This document shows positions 25,896 through 34,894 of a stretch of 41,508 bases of DNA, in pieces. Made by a program: the position numbers and the translations under genes. The DNA comes from an uncultured Pelagibacteraceae bacterium. GTDB taxonomy: Bacteria; Pseudomonadota; Alphaproteobacteria; Pelagibacterales; Pelagibacteraceae. The notes beneath the pieces were generated by a model. That model saw only the letters and a program-made list of their open reading frames with translations, was not told the origin of the DNA and made no database searches. How positions within the stretch are numbered: position 1 is the first letter of the stretch; each line of letters begins with the position of its first letter. The DNA is taken from assembly GCA_902519625.1 (NCBI GenBank), contig CABYKS010000006.1, positions 1 through 41,508 of the forward strand, given 5' to 3'.

Positions 25896-27359
25896 TTAAT
25901 TGTTTGACCCAGTACTTAATAAAGAAAGTTGAGTAATTTTATCATCACCCAAATTATCTATTGGTTTAACCGGATAATCGCCGGTAAAATAATGATCTGT
26001 TAATTGAGGATAGTTATTATTTCTTCTTTCAAATCCTATTGCTTTATAAAGACCTTCTATTGATAAATATTTTAGACTTTTTGCTCCAATATATTTGCAA
26101 ATTTCATCATTATTTTTATTTGCTGCCAAAAGTTCTTTTTTTGTTGGTGTATCAACTCCATAAAAATCAGGGTATCTAATCTCAGGACTCGCTATTCTTA
26201 CATGCACTTCCTTAGCTCCTGAATCATACAACATTTTTACAATTTTATAACTTGTTGTTCCTCTCACCAGTGAATCATCAACCAAAATAATTTTTTTATC
26301 TTTTATTGATGTTTTGTTTGGGTTTAATTTAAGTTTAACTCCAAGACTTCTAATTTTTTGTGACGGCTCAATAAAAGTTCTTCCAACATAATGATTTCTA
26401 ATTAATCCTAATTCGAAGTTTTTTCTGTTTTGTTGACTATAACCCAAAGCTGCTGCATTTCCTGAATCTGGAACAGGCACAACAACATCTCCCTCAACAT
26501 CGTCTTCTTTTGCTAGTTCAATACCTAAATTTTTCCTATATTCATAAGCAGTTTTGCCATTTAAAACACTATCTGGCCTAGAGAAATAAATATATTCAAA
26601 TACACATGGCCGAACTTTTTGTTTTGGAAATGGTTTAATACTTTCAATCTTATCATCCTCAATCAAAACAATTTCTCCATTTTCAACTTCTCTTAAATAT
26701 TTTGCACCTATTATATCTAAAGCGCAAGTTTCCGATGCTAATACGTATGAATTTTTTAACTTTCCAATAACCAGCGGTCTTATTCCAAAAGGGTCCCTAA
26801 CTCCTATCAATTTTTTTTGTGTCAGCATAACCAAGGCATAACCCCCTTGTATTTGAAATAATGCTTCTACAATCTTATCCATAGTTTTAGTTCTTTTTGA
26901 TTTAGCAATTAGCTGAACAATAGTTTCAGTATCAGATGTAGTATAAAAAATTGCACCTTCTTTAACCAATTTTGATCTTAATTTTATTGCATTTGTTAAG
27001 TTTCCATTATGCGAAATACTTATTCCTCCCGCGTTTGTATCTGCAAAAAATGGCTGAATATTTCTTAATGTTGTACCCCCGGTAGTACTATATCTATTAT
27101 GACCAATAGCATATTTTCCTGTTAAATTTTTTAATACTTTTTCTTTATTAAAATTATCTCCAACAAGACCAAATCTTTTTTCCGAATGGTATTGATCACC
27201 ATCAAAACTAACAATTCCACATCCTTCTTGTCCTCTATGTTGAAGTGCGTGCAATCCCAAAGCAGTAAGAGCAGAAGCATCATTGTTATTACTTATACCA
27301 AATACTCCACACTCTTCTTTTATCTTAGGATTAAAGTTCTTGTACTTTATCTTTTGCAT
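25896..27359 (-). CDS. purF: Amidophosphoribosyltransferase
   Basis: First committed step of purine synthesis: PRPP plus glutamine gives phosphoribosylamine. The Ntn-hydrolase glutaminase domain begins at Cys17 after a short propeptide (EECGVFGI), with the signatures HRGQEGCGI and GHNRYSTTG. The PRPP site is IILVDDSLVRGTT. I start at 27359 (MQKIKYKNFN); the track start at 27377 adds six residues and a longer overlap with cvpA. The C-terminal Cys pair that binds the [4Fe-4S] cluster in Bacillus-type PurF is absent (TDHYFTGDYP), so the enzyme is probably cluster-free. It overlaps cvpA by 29 bases. Confidence 0.95.
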   Translation of the reverse strand: MQKIKYKNFNPKIKEECGVFGISNNNDASALTALGLHALQHRGQEGCGIVSFDGDQYHSEKRFGLVGDNFNKEKVLKNLTGKYAIGHNRYSTTGGTTLRNIQPFFADTNAGGISISHNGNLTNAIKLRSKLVKEGAIFYTTSDTETIVQLIAKSKRTKTMDKIVEALFQIQGGYALVMLTQKKLIGVRDPFGIRPLVIGKLKNSYVLASETCALDIIGAKYLREVENGEIVLIEDDKIESIKPFPKQKVRPCVFEYIYFSRPDSVLNGKTAYEYRKNLGIELAKEDDVEGDVVVPVPDSGNAAALGYSQQNRKNFELGLIRNHYVGRTFIEPSQKIRSLGVKLKLNPNKTSIKDKKIILVDDSLVRGTTSYKIVKMLYDSGAKEVHVRIASPEIRYPDFYGVDTPTKKELLAANKNNDEICKYIGAKSLKYLSIEGLYKAIGFERRNNNYPQLTDHYFTGDYPVKPIDNLGDDKITQLSLLSTGSNN

Positions 27360-27873
27360 CGTTGTAATTTTTTTCATTTGGAAATTCTTTTATTAAATAA
27401 TTACTACCTTTTTCAACATATGGAAAGGTAAACGATTTTTCTAAATTTATTGGCCACTTGCTATGATTGTAAATTATACTTATGGTTGAAAAGATACATA
27501 CGCAAATTATATAAGATCTTAAAAATCCAAAAAAGAATCCAAATACTTTATCTAGTGTTCCAAGACCAGAATATGTCACAGCCTTTCCTATACCTTTGTT
27601 GATCATTAAAATTAAAAAAATTATTATAACAAAAATTCCTACACCTAAAATAATGTCCAAAACATATTCACTATCAATTATACCTTCAACTAAAGGCTTA
27701 ACTTTAGGGAAAATTATTAGAGTTAATACATAGGCTAGTAACCACTTTGAAGCCGCAATTAAACTTAGAACAAACCCTTTACTAGAACATTTAATTAAAG
27801 ATAATATTGTAAAGACAGTATATATTAAATCAAAGCTAGAAATGTTTTCAAAAATTTTTAAAAACCCATCCAT
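27331..27873 (-). CDS. cvpA: CvpA family membrane protein
   Basis: 180 residues with four predicted membrane helices in the typical CvpA arrangement, including SSFDLIYTVFTILSLIKCSSKGFVLS at the N terminus and the GLGTLDKVFGFFFGFLRS loop between helices 3 and 4. CvpA is linked to colicin V production and envelope stress resistance, mechanism unsettled. It precedes purF, the classic order, and overlaps it. It begins 8 bases after the RND exporter gene. Confidence 0.85.
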   Translation of the reverse strand: MDGFLKIFENISSFDLIYTVFTILSLIKCSSKGFVLSLIAASKWLLAYVLTLIIFPKVKPLVEGIIDSEYVLDIILGVGIFVIIIFLILMINKGIGKAVTYSGLGTLDKVFGFFFGFLRSYIICVCIFSTISIIYNHSKWPINLEKSFTFPYVEKGSNYLIKEFPNEKNYNDAKDKVQEL

Positions 27874-27881
27874 TAAAAAAA

Positions 27882-30260
27882 TTATTTACCTCCAAAAGGT
27901 CGAAATACTTGCAACAATACTGGCAGTAAAGTTAATACTGATATCATAGCTAACAACATTGCAATACCAGTAAATATTCCAAAATATATAGTGGGAATAA
28001 AATTAGATAAAACTAAGATTGAAAATCCAAAAACAATAGTTATTGATGTATTTAATATTGCTACACCGACAGTAGAATGACACTTTTTTAAAGTTAGTTT
28101 GTAATCATTAATTTTACTATATTCTTCCTTAAATCTATAAATATAGTGAATACTATTATCCACAGCTATTCCTATTGTTATAGCGGCAATTGTTATCGTC
28201 ATCATGTCCAAAGGAATTTCTGCTATACCAATAATTCCCAGTATAAAGAAGGCTGCAATAAAGTTCGGAACTATACCAATTAAAGATAATTTAATATTTT
28301 TAAATAAAATAAAAAACATTATAAATATTCCAATCATAACGAAACCAAGAGTTAAAATTTGTGATTTAAATAAACTTTGTAGCAAGTTATTGAATAAGAT
28401 AAGTACGCCTGCTAATCTATATTCCTCATCTTTTAGTCCTATTTTATTTTTTAAATCATATTTGATCTGATTTATAAGTTCATTTCTTCTGAGTCCTTCT
28501 TTAGAGTCTTTTATTCTTAAATTAATTCTTGCTTCAGAGTCTGATATTGAAATATATGGATCTACTATCTCTTTTCTGATTGAATCAGGTATTTTTGAAT
28601 AAAGAACTCCCATTTCAAGGCTACCAAGTGGTTTATTATCATTTAAACTTGTAGCTACTTTAATTATAGAGGAAAAAGACAATACCTTTCCTACTTCAGG
28701 TAGCCCATCCAAGTAGTTATGGACTTTATCAATCTTATCTATTTTATCTTTTGTAAACCAATATTTTGAATCATCATCTTCGGTTTCACTATCACCCCAT
28801 TCATCCTCCTCATCTACAATGTCCTCTTCTTTTTTTGGAAATTTTATAATAACTTCAAGTGGAGTAGTTCCTCCCAATTTTTCGTCTATAAGTTTCATGC
28901 CTTTGTAGATTTCTGTATTTTTACTGAAATAGTTTATGAAACTATTTTCTACTTCAAGACGTGAGATACCAAAAATACTTATAAAAAATATCGCCACAGT
29001 TATAATGAAAATTATACTTTTATTGTTGATAGATATTTCCCCCAAAAAATTTGTAAAAACTGAATTTCTATTTTCATTAATATTTACTTTTAAGTCTGAA
29101 ACAAAACTAATTAAAGTTGGCAACAAAGTAAAAGTAACCATAAATGAAACAATCAAACCTAGCGTCATCATCCATCCAAAGTCTATTATTGGTTTGATTT
29201 CACTAAAAATTAACGAAAGAAAAGCACATATTGTAGTAAGGACTGTATATAGAATTGGCCAAAACATTTTACTTGTTGTTTGGAGAATTATTTCTTTTTT
29301 ACTTAGATTTGGCTTTTCTTTTGTTAACTGCAAAAACCTGGTGCTCATATGTATATTCATAGCCATAGTTAAAATTAGCATCAAAGCGATAAAGTTTGAT
29401 GATATTACTGTCACTTTCCAGCCCAACAGACCAAGTAGACCTGTCATTATTAAAACTGAAAAAAAACAGCTACTTATAGGGACTATAACCCAAGCAATTT
29501 TTTTAAAAACAAACCAGAGAGTTCCCACAATAAATACTAAAACTCCAATGCCAAAAACAATGATATCACTTTTTATAAATGACATCATATCATCAGCGAT
29601 CATAGGAATTCCTCCTAAATGAATCTTACCAACATTATTATACGATTTTATTATTTCTCTTATTTCAATTATATTTTGATGATTTTTTTTCTTTAAATTA
29701 TCTTTATAAGACTCTTCTTCTTTTTTATTATTAAATTTTTCAGGAATTTCATTTTTTTTTATATTTACAATTATTCCACTTGTTTTACCATCTTCGCTAA
29801 TTACAAATTCTCTGAAAACTGGACTATTTAAAATTTCGTTAAATCCTCTTTCTTTATTAATTCCGTCACTCTTAAGTGTGCTGAAATTTTGTAATCTTTC
29901 AGTCAAAGTTTTATCAGTGCTTGTCAAAAGAGGAATATCTAATATAGTTATTACACTATCTACCCAGTTTAAACTTTGAATTTTGTATTTTAAACTAAGA
30001 AGATTATTAATTGAATTTTCTGAAATCATATCTTCGTTAGGCGTATAGGTTAAAACAAGAAATTCTTTAGAATTGTATCTCTCTGTTATTTCTCTTAAGT
30101 ATTTTAAATCTGGGTCCCCATCAATTAACAGAGTTTCTGAAGATGCATCTAATCTAAAATCTTTTGCAAAAAATCCAAAGCTAGCAACAAAAAGCAACAA
30201 AAATACAAAAATTATCTTTGGTTTTTCAATTATATTTTTTTGGTAAAAATGTGAAAACAT
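27882..30260 (-). CDS. RND/MMPL superfamily exporter
   Basis: 792 residues with the RND duplication: a helix, a large periplasmic loop (residues about 35-225), five more helices, then a second helix-loop-helices unit. The second loop holds an acid-rich linker (EEDEWGDSETEDDD) before the SSIIKVAT region. The helix-4-type segments (SSNFIALMLILTMAMNIHMSTRFL and AAITIGIAVDNSIHYIYRF) with the charged residue patterns of proton-driven RND carriers are present in both halves. It belongs to the COG1033 branch that handles lipids or hydrophobic compounds, such as the hopanoid carrier HpnN. Substrate unknown. It sits between dnaB and cvpA on the same strand. Confidence 0.85.
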   Translation of the reverse strand: MFSHFYQKNIIEKPKIIFVFLLLFVASFGFFAKDFRLDASSETLLIDGDPDLKYLREITERYNSKEFLVLTYTPNEDMISENSINNLLSLKYKIQSLNWVDSVITILDIPLLTSTDKTLTERLQNFSTLKSDGINKERGFNEILNSPVFREFVISEDGKTSGIIVNIKKNEIPEKFNNKKEEESYKDNLKKKNHQNIIEIREIIKSYNNVGKIHLGGIPMIADDMMSFIKSDIIVFGIGVLVFIVGTLWFVFKKIAWVIVPISSCFFSVLIMTGLLGLLGWKVTVISSNFIALMLILTMAMNIHMSTRFLQLTKEKPNLSKKEIILQTTSKMFWPILYTVLTTICAFLSLIFSEIKPIIDFGWMMTLGLIVSFMVTFTLLPTLISFVSDLKVNINENRNSVFTNFLGEISINNKSIIFIITVAIFFISIFGISRLEVENSFINYFSKNTEIYKGMKLIDEKLGGTTPLEVIIKFPKKEEDIVDEEDEWGDSETEDDDSKYWFTKDKIDKIDKVHNYLDGLPEVGKVLSFSSIIKVATSLNDNKPLGSLEMGVLYSKIPDSIRKEIVDPYISISDSEARINLRIKDSKEGLRRNELINQIKYDLKNKIGLKDEEYRLAGVLILFNNLLQSLFKSQILTLGFVMIGIFIMFFILFKNIKLSLIGIVPNFIAAFFILGIIGIAEIPLDMMTITIAAITIGIAVDNSIHYIYRFKEEYSKINDYKLTLKKCHSTVGVAILNTSITIVFGFSILVLSNFIPTIYFGIFTGIAMLLAMISVLTLLPVLLQVFRPFGGK

Positions 30261-30285
30261 CTATTACCAACTTATATAATTAAAA

Positions 30286-31701
30286 TTAGCTGTTTTGAAT
30301 ATCTTTAAATCTTGTAAAGGCAGGCTCAAATTCAAGAAAAACATTGCCTGTTGGACCATGTCGTTGTTTACCTATAATTATTTCAGCACGATTTGCTACA
30401 TCATTCATTTTAGATTGCCACTCAGCATGATCAACTGTTGCTGGTTGAGGCTCTTTTCTTTCAAGATAATAAGCTTCTCTGAAAACAAACATTACAACAT
30501 CAGCATCTTGTTCAATTGAGCCAGATTCTCTTAGATCAGCTAGTTGAGGTTTTTTATCATCTCTTTGTTCAACAGCTCTTGAAAGTTGTGATAAAGCCAA
30601 TACCGGGACAGCTAATTCTTTTGCTAAAGCTTTTAATCCTTGAGTGATTTCAGAAATTTCTTGCACTCTTCCATCTCTAAAATTTGCAGCTCTCATTAAT
30701 TGTATATAGTCAACTACCACCATATCTAGTCCATAGAGTCTTTTTATTCTTCGTGCTCTGTTACTTAAAGCTGCAATACTTATTGCAGGAGTTTCATCAA
30801 TATAAAGAGGTAATTCTGAAATATTTTTTGAAGTTTCGATAAATTTATCAAACTGATCTTCTGAAATTCTTCCTCTTCTAATGTCATTCGATCTAATTCT
30901 TGATTGCTCTGCTAAAATTCTTGTTGAAAGCTGCTCTGAAGACATCTCTAGTGAAAAAAAAGCAACAGTAGATTTTCTACCATCTTCTTGAATTTTTTTT
31001 GCTGCATTAAATGCAATATTGGTTGCCAAAGCTGTTTTACCCATTGATGGTCTTCCAGCTATAATTAATAAATCAGATTTATGTAATCCTCCCAGCCTAT
31101 CATCAAGATCAGTTAATCCTGTAGGCACTCCAACAATTCCTTCATCATTTTTATAAGCATTGGAAGCCATTTCTATTGTCATTTTCATTGCTTCGTCAAA
31201 TTTTACTAACGAAGAACTAAAAGATCCTTTTTCAGCTAAATCAAATAATGATTTTTCAAAATTTTCTATAATTGACTGACCATCATGATCTAAATCATTT
31301 AACTTTGCTGTATCAATTATATTTTCAGAGATTTTAATTAATTCTCTTTTTACAAAAAGATCATAAATCAATTTTGAATATTCAGTAGTTTGACGTGATG
31401 AAGTTGAAAATTTAGTAATTTTAATTAAATAATCAGGAACATTTATTTCATCTTTTTCTTTTTCAAAATAATTTTTTAGAGTTATTGGATTAGCCAACAT
31501 TCCACTGTAAATTAATTTTTCTATGGCACTAAAAATTTTCTGATGCATAGGATCATAAAAGTTCTTACTTGTTATAATCATATTAATTTCATCAAATATT
31601 TCATTTGAAACTAAAATTGATCCAATAACTGACTGTTCAGCCTCTATATTATTAGGAAGTTCATTTGTTTGATTTTGGACTAAATTAAATGTTTTAACCA
31701 T
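30286..31701 (-). CDS. dnaB: Replicative DNA helicase
   Basis: Ring helicase that unwinds DNA at the replication fork. N-terminal primase-interacting domain (NNIEAEQSVIGSILV to about residue 150), then the RecA-like helicase domain with Walker A GRPSMGKTALATN, Walker B VVVDYIQLM, the arginine-finger region (LRESGSIEQDADVVMFVFR) and C-terminal KQRHGPTGNVFLEF. Length 471 aa, no intein. It follows rplI after 68 bases, the standard rpsF-rpsR-rplI-dnaB order. Confidence 0.97.
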   Translation of the reverse strand: MVKTFNLVQNQTNELPNNIEAEQSVIGSILVSNEIFDEINMIITSKNFYDPMHQKIFSAIEKLIYSGMLANPITLKNYFEKEKDEINVPDYLIKITKFSTSSRQTTEYSKLIYDLFVKRELIKISENIIDTAKLNDLDHDGQSIIENFEKSLFDLAEKGSFSSSLVKFDEAMKMTIEMASNAYKNDEGIVGVPTGLTDLDDRLGGLHKSDLLIIAGRPSMGKTALATNIAFNAAKKIQEDGRKSTVAFFSLEMSSEQLSTRILAEQSRIRSNDIRRGRISEDQFDKFIETSKNISELPLYIDETPAISIAALSNRARRIKRLYGLDMVVVDYIQLMRAANFRDGRVQEISEITQGLKALAKELAVPVLALSQLSRAVEQRDDKKPQLADLRESGSIEQDADVVMFVFREAYYLERKEPQPATVDHAEWQSKMNDVANRAEIIIGKQRHGPTGNVFLEFEPAFTRFKDIQNS

Positions 31702-31769
31702 AAAACTAGTTAATTAAATTTGATTAAGTAATACAATATTAAAAAACGACTGGGGAAAAAATTGTATAA

Positions 31770-32225
31770 TTATTTATTATCTTCAGAGATAACTTTGATT
31801 GATATTTGTGCCTGAACCTCTGAGTGGAGATTTAAAATAACTTTAAATGATCCAATAGATTTTATTTCTTTAACAGGTTGTATTAAAGAAGGATTTATAT
31901 CAATTTTTTCTACTTCATTTAAAATTTTCGCAATTTCAGTAGGCTTAACTGATCCATACAATTCTTTATTTTCAGTTGCTAATTTTTTAACCTCATATTC
32001 TTTATTTTGAATTTTTTCATGGATAGATTTTGCGTCTTTCTTTTTATCTTGATCTTTTTTTGAAAGCTCTGTTTTAATTTTTTCTACTTCTTTAATATTT
32101 TCTTTAGAAGCAAAAAGTGCTTTTTTTTTAGAAATTAAAAAATTTCTTGCAAATCCTCTTTTAACATCAATTACATCACCAATTGATCCTACTTTTCTAA
32201 CGTTTTCTAATAATATTACTTTCAT
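31770..32225 (-). CDS. rplI: 50S ribosomal protein L9
   Basis: 151 residues. The N-terminal domain shows the L9 signature VILLENVRKVGSIGDVIDVKRGFARNFLI, then the long connecting helix (about residues 42-75, Lys/Glu rich), then the C-terminal rRNA-binding domain with ELYGSVKPTEIAK. It binds 23S rRNA near the L1 stalk base. The ATG overlaps the rpsR stop by one base (TAATG). Confidence 0.97.
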   Translation of the reverse strand: MKVILLENVRKVGSIGDVIDVKRGFARNFLISKKKALFASKENIKEVEKIKTELSKKDQDKKKDAKSIHEKIQNKEYEVKKLATENKELYGSVKPTEIAKILNEVEKIDINPSLIQPVKEIKSIGSFKVILNLHSEVQAQISIKVISEDNK

Positions 32226-32497
32226 TAAATTAAAGCTAAATTTCTTGCTCTTTTAATTGAAAGAGACAATTCTCTTTGTTTTTTTTGGCACACAGAAGTA
32301 ATTCTTGAAGGCATTATTTTTCCATTTTCCGTAACATACTTTCTTAAAAGTTTTATATTTTTATAATCAATTACTGGAGCTCCTTTACCTGACAATGGAC
32401 ATTTTTTTTTAAATTTGTATTTTTGAGGTTGAAAAATACTTAATTTAGCAAAGTTGTTCTGACTTGATCTTTTTTTATTTTTATTTATTTTTTTCAT
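32225..32497 (-). CDS. rpsR: 30S ribosomal protein S18
   Basis: 90 residues with the S18 core: [23 protein letters not shown], the [21 protein letters not shown] segment, and a basic C terminus [10 protein letters not shown]. The basic N-terminal extension ([14 protein letters not shown]) suits rRNA binding. It begins 3 bases after rpsF and pairs with S6 in the small-subunit platform. Confidence 0.96.
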   Translation of the reverse strand: MKKINKNKKRSSQNNFAKLSIFQPQKYKFKKKCPLSGKGAPVIDYKNIKLLRKYVTENGKIMPSRITSVCQKKQRELSLSIKRARNLALI

Positions 32498-32500
32498 AGT

Positions 32501-32848
32501 CTAATTTGATTTTTCTTTATCTTCTTCACTTTTTTTTTCAAAATAATTCGTTTTCAAATCTAGTTTTTTTACCTTAACTGTTAAATATCTTAAAAGATTT
32601 TTGTCTATTTTTTCATTTTTTTCGAGCTCGCTAATAGTTTTTCCATTACCTTCAATTTTGAAATGAATGTAGTTACCTTTTTTATTTTTTTTAATTAGAT
32701 AAGCTAAATTTAGAAGGCCCCAAGTTTCAGTTTTTACAACTTTTCCCTCATGTTTAATTACCAAATCAGCATATTTATCTTGAATTTGCTTTAGTTGGCC
32801 AGGACTAGTATCTTGCCTAGCTATAATTGTATGTTCGTAAAAGTTCAT
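32501..32848 (-). CDS. rpsF: 30S ribosomal protein S6
   Basis: 115 residues beginning with the S6 opening MNFYEHTIIARQD, followed by GKVVKTETWGLLNLAYLIKKNKKGNYIHF, where the W and aromatic cluster form the S18-binding surface, and LLRYLTVKV. The C terminus is a charged tail (EEDKEKSN). It heads the ribosomal-replication run, divergent from fabD. Confidence 0.96.
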   Translation of the reverse strand: MNFYEHTIIARQDTSPGQLKQIQDKYADLVIKHEGKVVKTETWGLLNLAYLIKKNKKGNYIHFKIEGNGKTISELEKNEKIDKNLLRYLTVKVKKLDLKTNYFEKKSEEDKEKSN

Positions 32849-32879
32849 GTTTTAATGTTATAAAAAAAAGGGATATACT

Positions 32880-32885
32880 ATTATA
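32880..32885 (-). promoter_or_regulatory. Putative -10 element (TATAAT) of the rpsF operon
   Basis: A perfect TATAAT on the minus strand, 32 bases upstream of the rpsF ATG in the 85-base divergent spacer with fabD, which would start a short leader at about 32873. Seventeen bases upstream is only TTTTTG, so the -35 is poor. AT-rich sequence makes chance matches common. Confidence 0.4.
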
Positions 32886-32933
32886 AAAATTTAATTACAA
32901 CACAAAAAACGTTAAAATTTAATAAAAATTTCT

Positions 32934-33866
32934 ATGTTTTCAGTAATATTTCCAGGCCAAGGTTCGCAGTCAGTCGGAATGACCAAGGAACTATATGACA
33001 ATTTTGCCTATGCCAGAGATCTTTTTAAAGAAGCCGACGATGTACTTGGCTATGCAATTAGTAAAATAATATTAGAAGGTCCAAAAGAAGATTTAGATTT
33101 AACTAAAAATACCCAGCCAGCAATATTTTTAGCAAGTTATGTGATATTTGAAATGATAAGAAAAGAAAGCAATATTAATTTATTAGATGCAAAATATTTT
33201 GCAGGTCATTCGCTTGGAGAATATTCTGCTCTAGCAGCAAGCAATTCATTAGATTTTAGAAATGCAATAAAACTTTTAAATGAAAGAGGGAAAGCTATGC
33301 AGGCAGCTGTGCCAAAAGGAACAGGTGGAATGCTGGCTGTTTTAGGCATAGATATAAAAGAAATAAATGATTTGTTAGAAGAAAATAAAAATAACTATAA
33401 ATGTTATATTGCAAATGATAATTCAAATGGACAAATAGTTTTGAGTGGACTTAATTCCGATATAGATAAATTTATTGAGACTTTAAAAACAAAAAAAATT
33501 AAAAATATAAAGCTTCCAGTAAGCGCTCCATTTCATTGTAAATTAATGGATAAAGCAACCTCTATAATGAGAGATAAAATCAGTAATACAAATTTTGAAA
33601 AACCAAAAAATGTTATTATTTCAAATGTAACAGGATCAGAAACCCAAGAAATAGATAAAATAAAGGATTTGCTTATAAAACAAATAGAAAGCCCTGTTCG
33701 TTGGAGAGAAAGTGTAATTTATATGATAAAAAATGGAGTTACAAATTTTATTGAAATTGGCCCTGGAAAAGTATTATCTGGTTTAGTAAAAAGAATAGAT
33801 AAAACAATTAATATTAATACAATAAATAAACTTGAAGACTTAAAAGATATTAAATTGAATGATTAA
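32934..33866 (+). CDS. fabD: Malonyl-CoA:ACP transacylase
   Basis: It loads malonyl onto acyl carrier protein for fatty acid elongation. Signatures are SVIFPGQGSQSVGM at the N terminus, the nucleophile Ser in AGHSLGEYSALAA, the Gln/His region, and VSAPFHCKLM with the catalytic His. Length 310 aa is normal. It overlaps fabG by 8 bases. Confidence 0.96.
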   Translation: MFSVIFPGQGSQSVGMTKELYDNFAYARDLFKEADDVLGYAISKIILEGPKEDLDLTKNTQPAIFLASYVIFEMIRKESNINLLDAKYFAGHSLGEYSALAASNSLDFRNAIKLLNERGKAMQAAVPKGTGGMLAVLGIDIKEINDLLEENKNNYKCYIANDNSNGQIVLSGLNSDIDKFIETLKTKKIKNIKLPVSAPFHCKLMDKATSIMRDKISNTNFEKPKNVIISNVTGSETQEIDKIKDLLIKQIESPVRWRESVIYMIKNGVTNFIEIGPGKVLSGLVKRIDKTININTINKLEDLKDIKLND

Positions 33867-34593
33867 TTTTAAAAATAAAAAAATTTTGGTTACAGGTGCA
33901 ACAGGAGGAATAGGAAGAGATATTGTTAAAAAATTTATTTCTCTTGAAGGAAATGTAGTTGCTACTGGAACAAATATAGAAAAATTGGATTTATTAAAAA
34001 AAGACTTTCCAAGTGTTAATGTAATAAAATTTGATATTTTGGATCATTCTAAAATTGAAGAATTTATTGATAATGTTTCTACTCAATTAACCGGATTAGA
34101 TATTCTAATTAATAATGCTGGAACTAATATGGATAATTTATCTTTAAGAATGAAAGAAGAAGAATGGAAAAAAGTAATTGATATTAATTTAACTTCAACT
34201 TTTTTATTAAGCAAATACGCAATAAAAAAAATGTTGAAGAATAAATATGGAAGGATTGTAAATATTTCATCCGTGGTTGGTCATACAGGAAATTTGGGGC
34301 AATCAAATTATTCTGCATCAAAAGCAGGAATTATAGGCATGACTAAATCTTTAGCAATAGAATATGCAAAAAAAAATATTACATTAAATTGTGTTTCCCC
34401 TGGATTTATACAATCAAGAATGACAGACAACATTATTGAAAGTGTAAAAGCTGTTTTAACTTCTAGAATACCAATGGCTAGATTGGGAAATGGTGAAGAT
34501 GTGGCTAATTCAGTCGCTTTTTTATCGTCAGACCAAGCTTCTTATATAACTGGAGAAACTATACATGTTAATGGAGGCATGTATATGGCTTGA
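33859..34593 (+). CDS. fabG: 3-oxoacyl-ACP reductase
   Basis: An NADPH-dependent SDR reducing 3-oxoacyl-ACP in each elongation cycle. Motifs: TGATGGIGRD, NNAGTN, the catalytic Ser in NISSVVGHTG, Tyr-Lys in YSASKAGIIGM, and the FabG tail SSDQASYITGETIHVNGGMYMA. 244 aa, normal. Its stop codon lies within the likely -35 box of acpP. Confidence 0.96.
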   Translation: MINFKNKKILVTGATGGIGRDIVKKFISLEGNVVATGTNIEKLDLLKKDFPSVNVIKFDILDHSKIEEFIDNVSTQLTGLDILINNAGTNMDNLSLRMKEEEWKKVIDINLTSTFLLSKYAIKKMLKNKYGRIVNISSVVGHTGNLGQSNYSASKAGIIGMTKSLAIEYAKKNITLNCVSPGFIQSRMTDNIIESVKAVLTSRIPMARLGNGEDVANSVAFLSSDQASYITGETIHVNGGMYMA

Positions 34594-34617
34594 CAAAAGC
34601 GTTTAATAAATTATTAA
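34590..34617 (+). promoter_or_regulatory. Putative acpP promoter
   Basis: A perfect TTGACA (34590-34595) overlaps the fabG TGA stop. TATTAA follows 16 bases later (34612-34617), 22 bases ahead of the acpP ATG, with AAAGGA as Shine-Dalgarno between them. This would give acpP transcription separate from fabDG, as expected for a very abundant protein. Confidence 0.5.
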
Positions 34618-34639
34618 CGACTTAACACAAAGGATTTAT

Positions 34640-34879
34640 ATGTCAGATGATATTTCAAGCAAAGTAAAAAAAATAGTTGCAGATCACTTAGGAATTGAAG
34701 AAGCAAAAGTTACAGAAGAATCAAGTTTTATTGATGATTTGGGTGCAGACAGCTTAGATACAGTTGAGTTAGTAATGGCTTTTGAAGAAGAATTTGGTTC
34801 AGAAATTTCTGATAGTGAAGCTGAAAAAATTCTTACAGTTGGTGATGCTGTAAAATTTATAGAGAGTAAAGCAAATTAA
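34640..34879 (+). CDS. acpP: Acyl carrier protein
   Basis: 79-residue acidic four-helix protein with the phosphopantetheine site [12 protein letters not shown] (Ser38). It carries growing acyl chains for fatty acid and lipid A synthesis. It follows fabG by 46 bases, a gap that holds a likely promoter, and precedes gmk by 15 bases. Confidence 0.97.
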   Translation: MSDDISSKVKKIVADHLGIEEAKVTEESSFIDDLGADSLDTVELVMAFEEEFGSEISDSEAEKILTVGDAVKFIESKAN

Positions 34880-34894
34880 AAAATCAAAATTAAA

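Noticed and set aside
28936-29622. 228-codon ORF on the plus strand
   Set aside because: It lies antisense within the RND exporter, which has clear family motifs; the product is low-complexity Ile/Lys-rich sequence without a recognisable domain.
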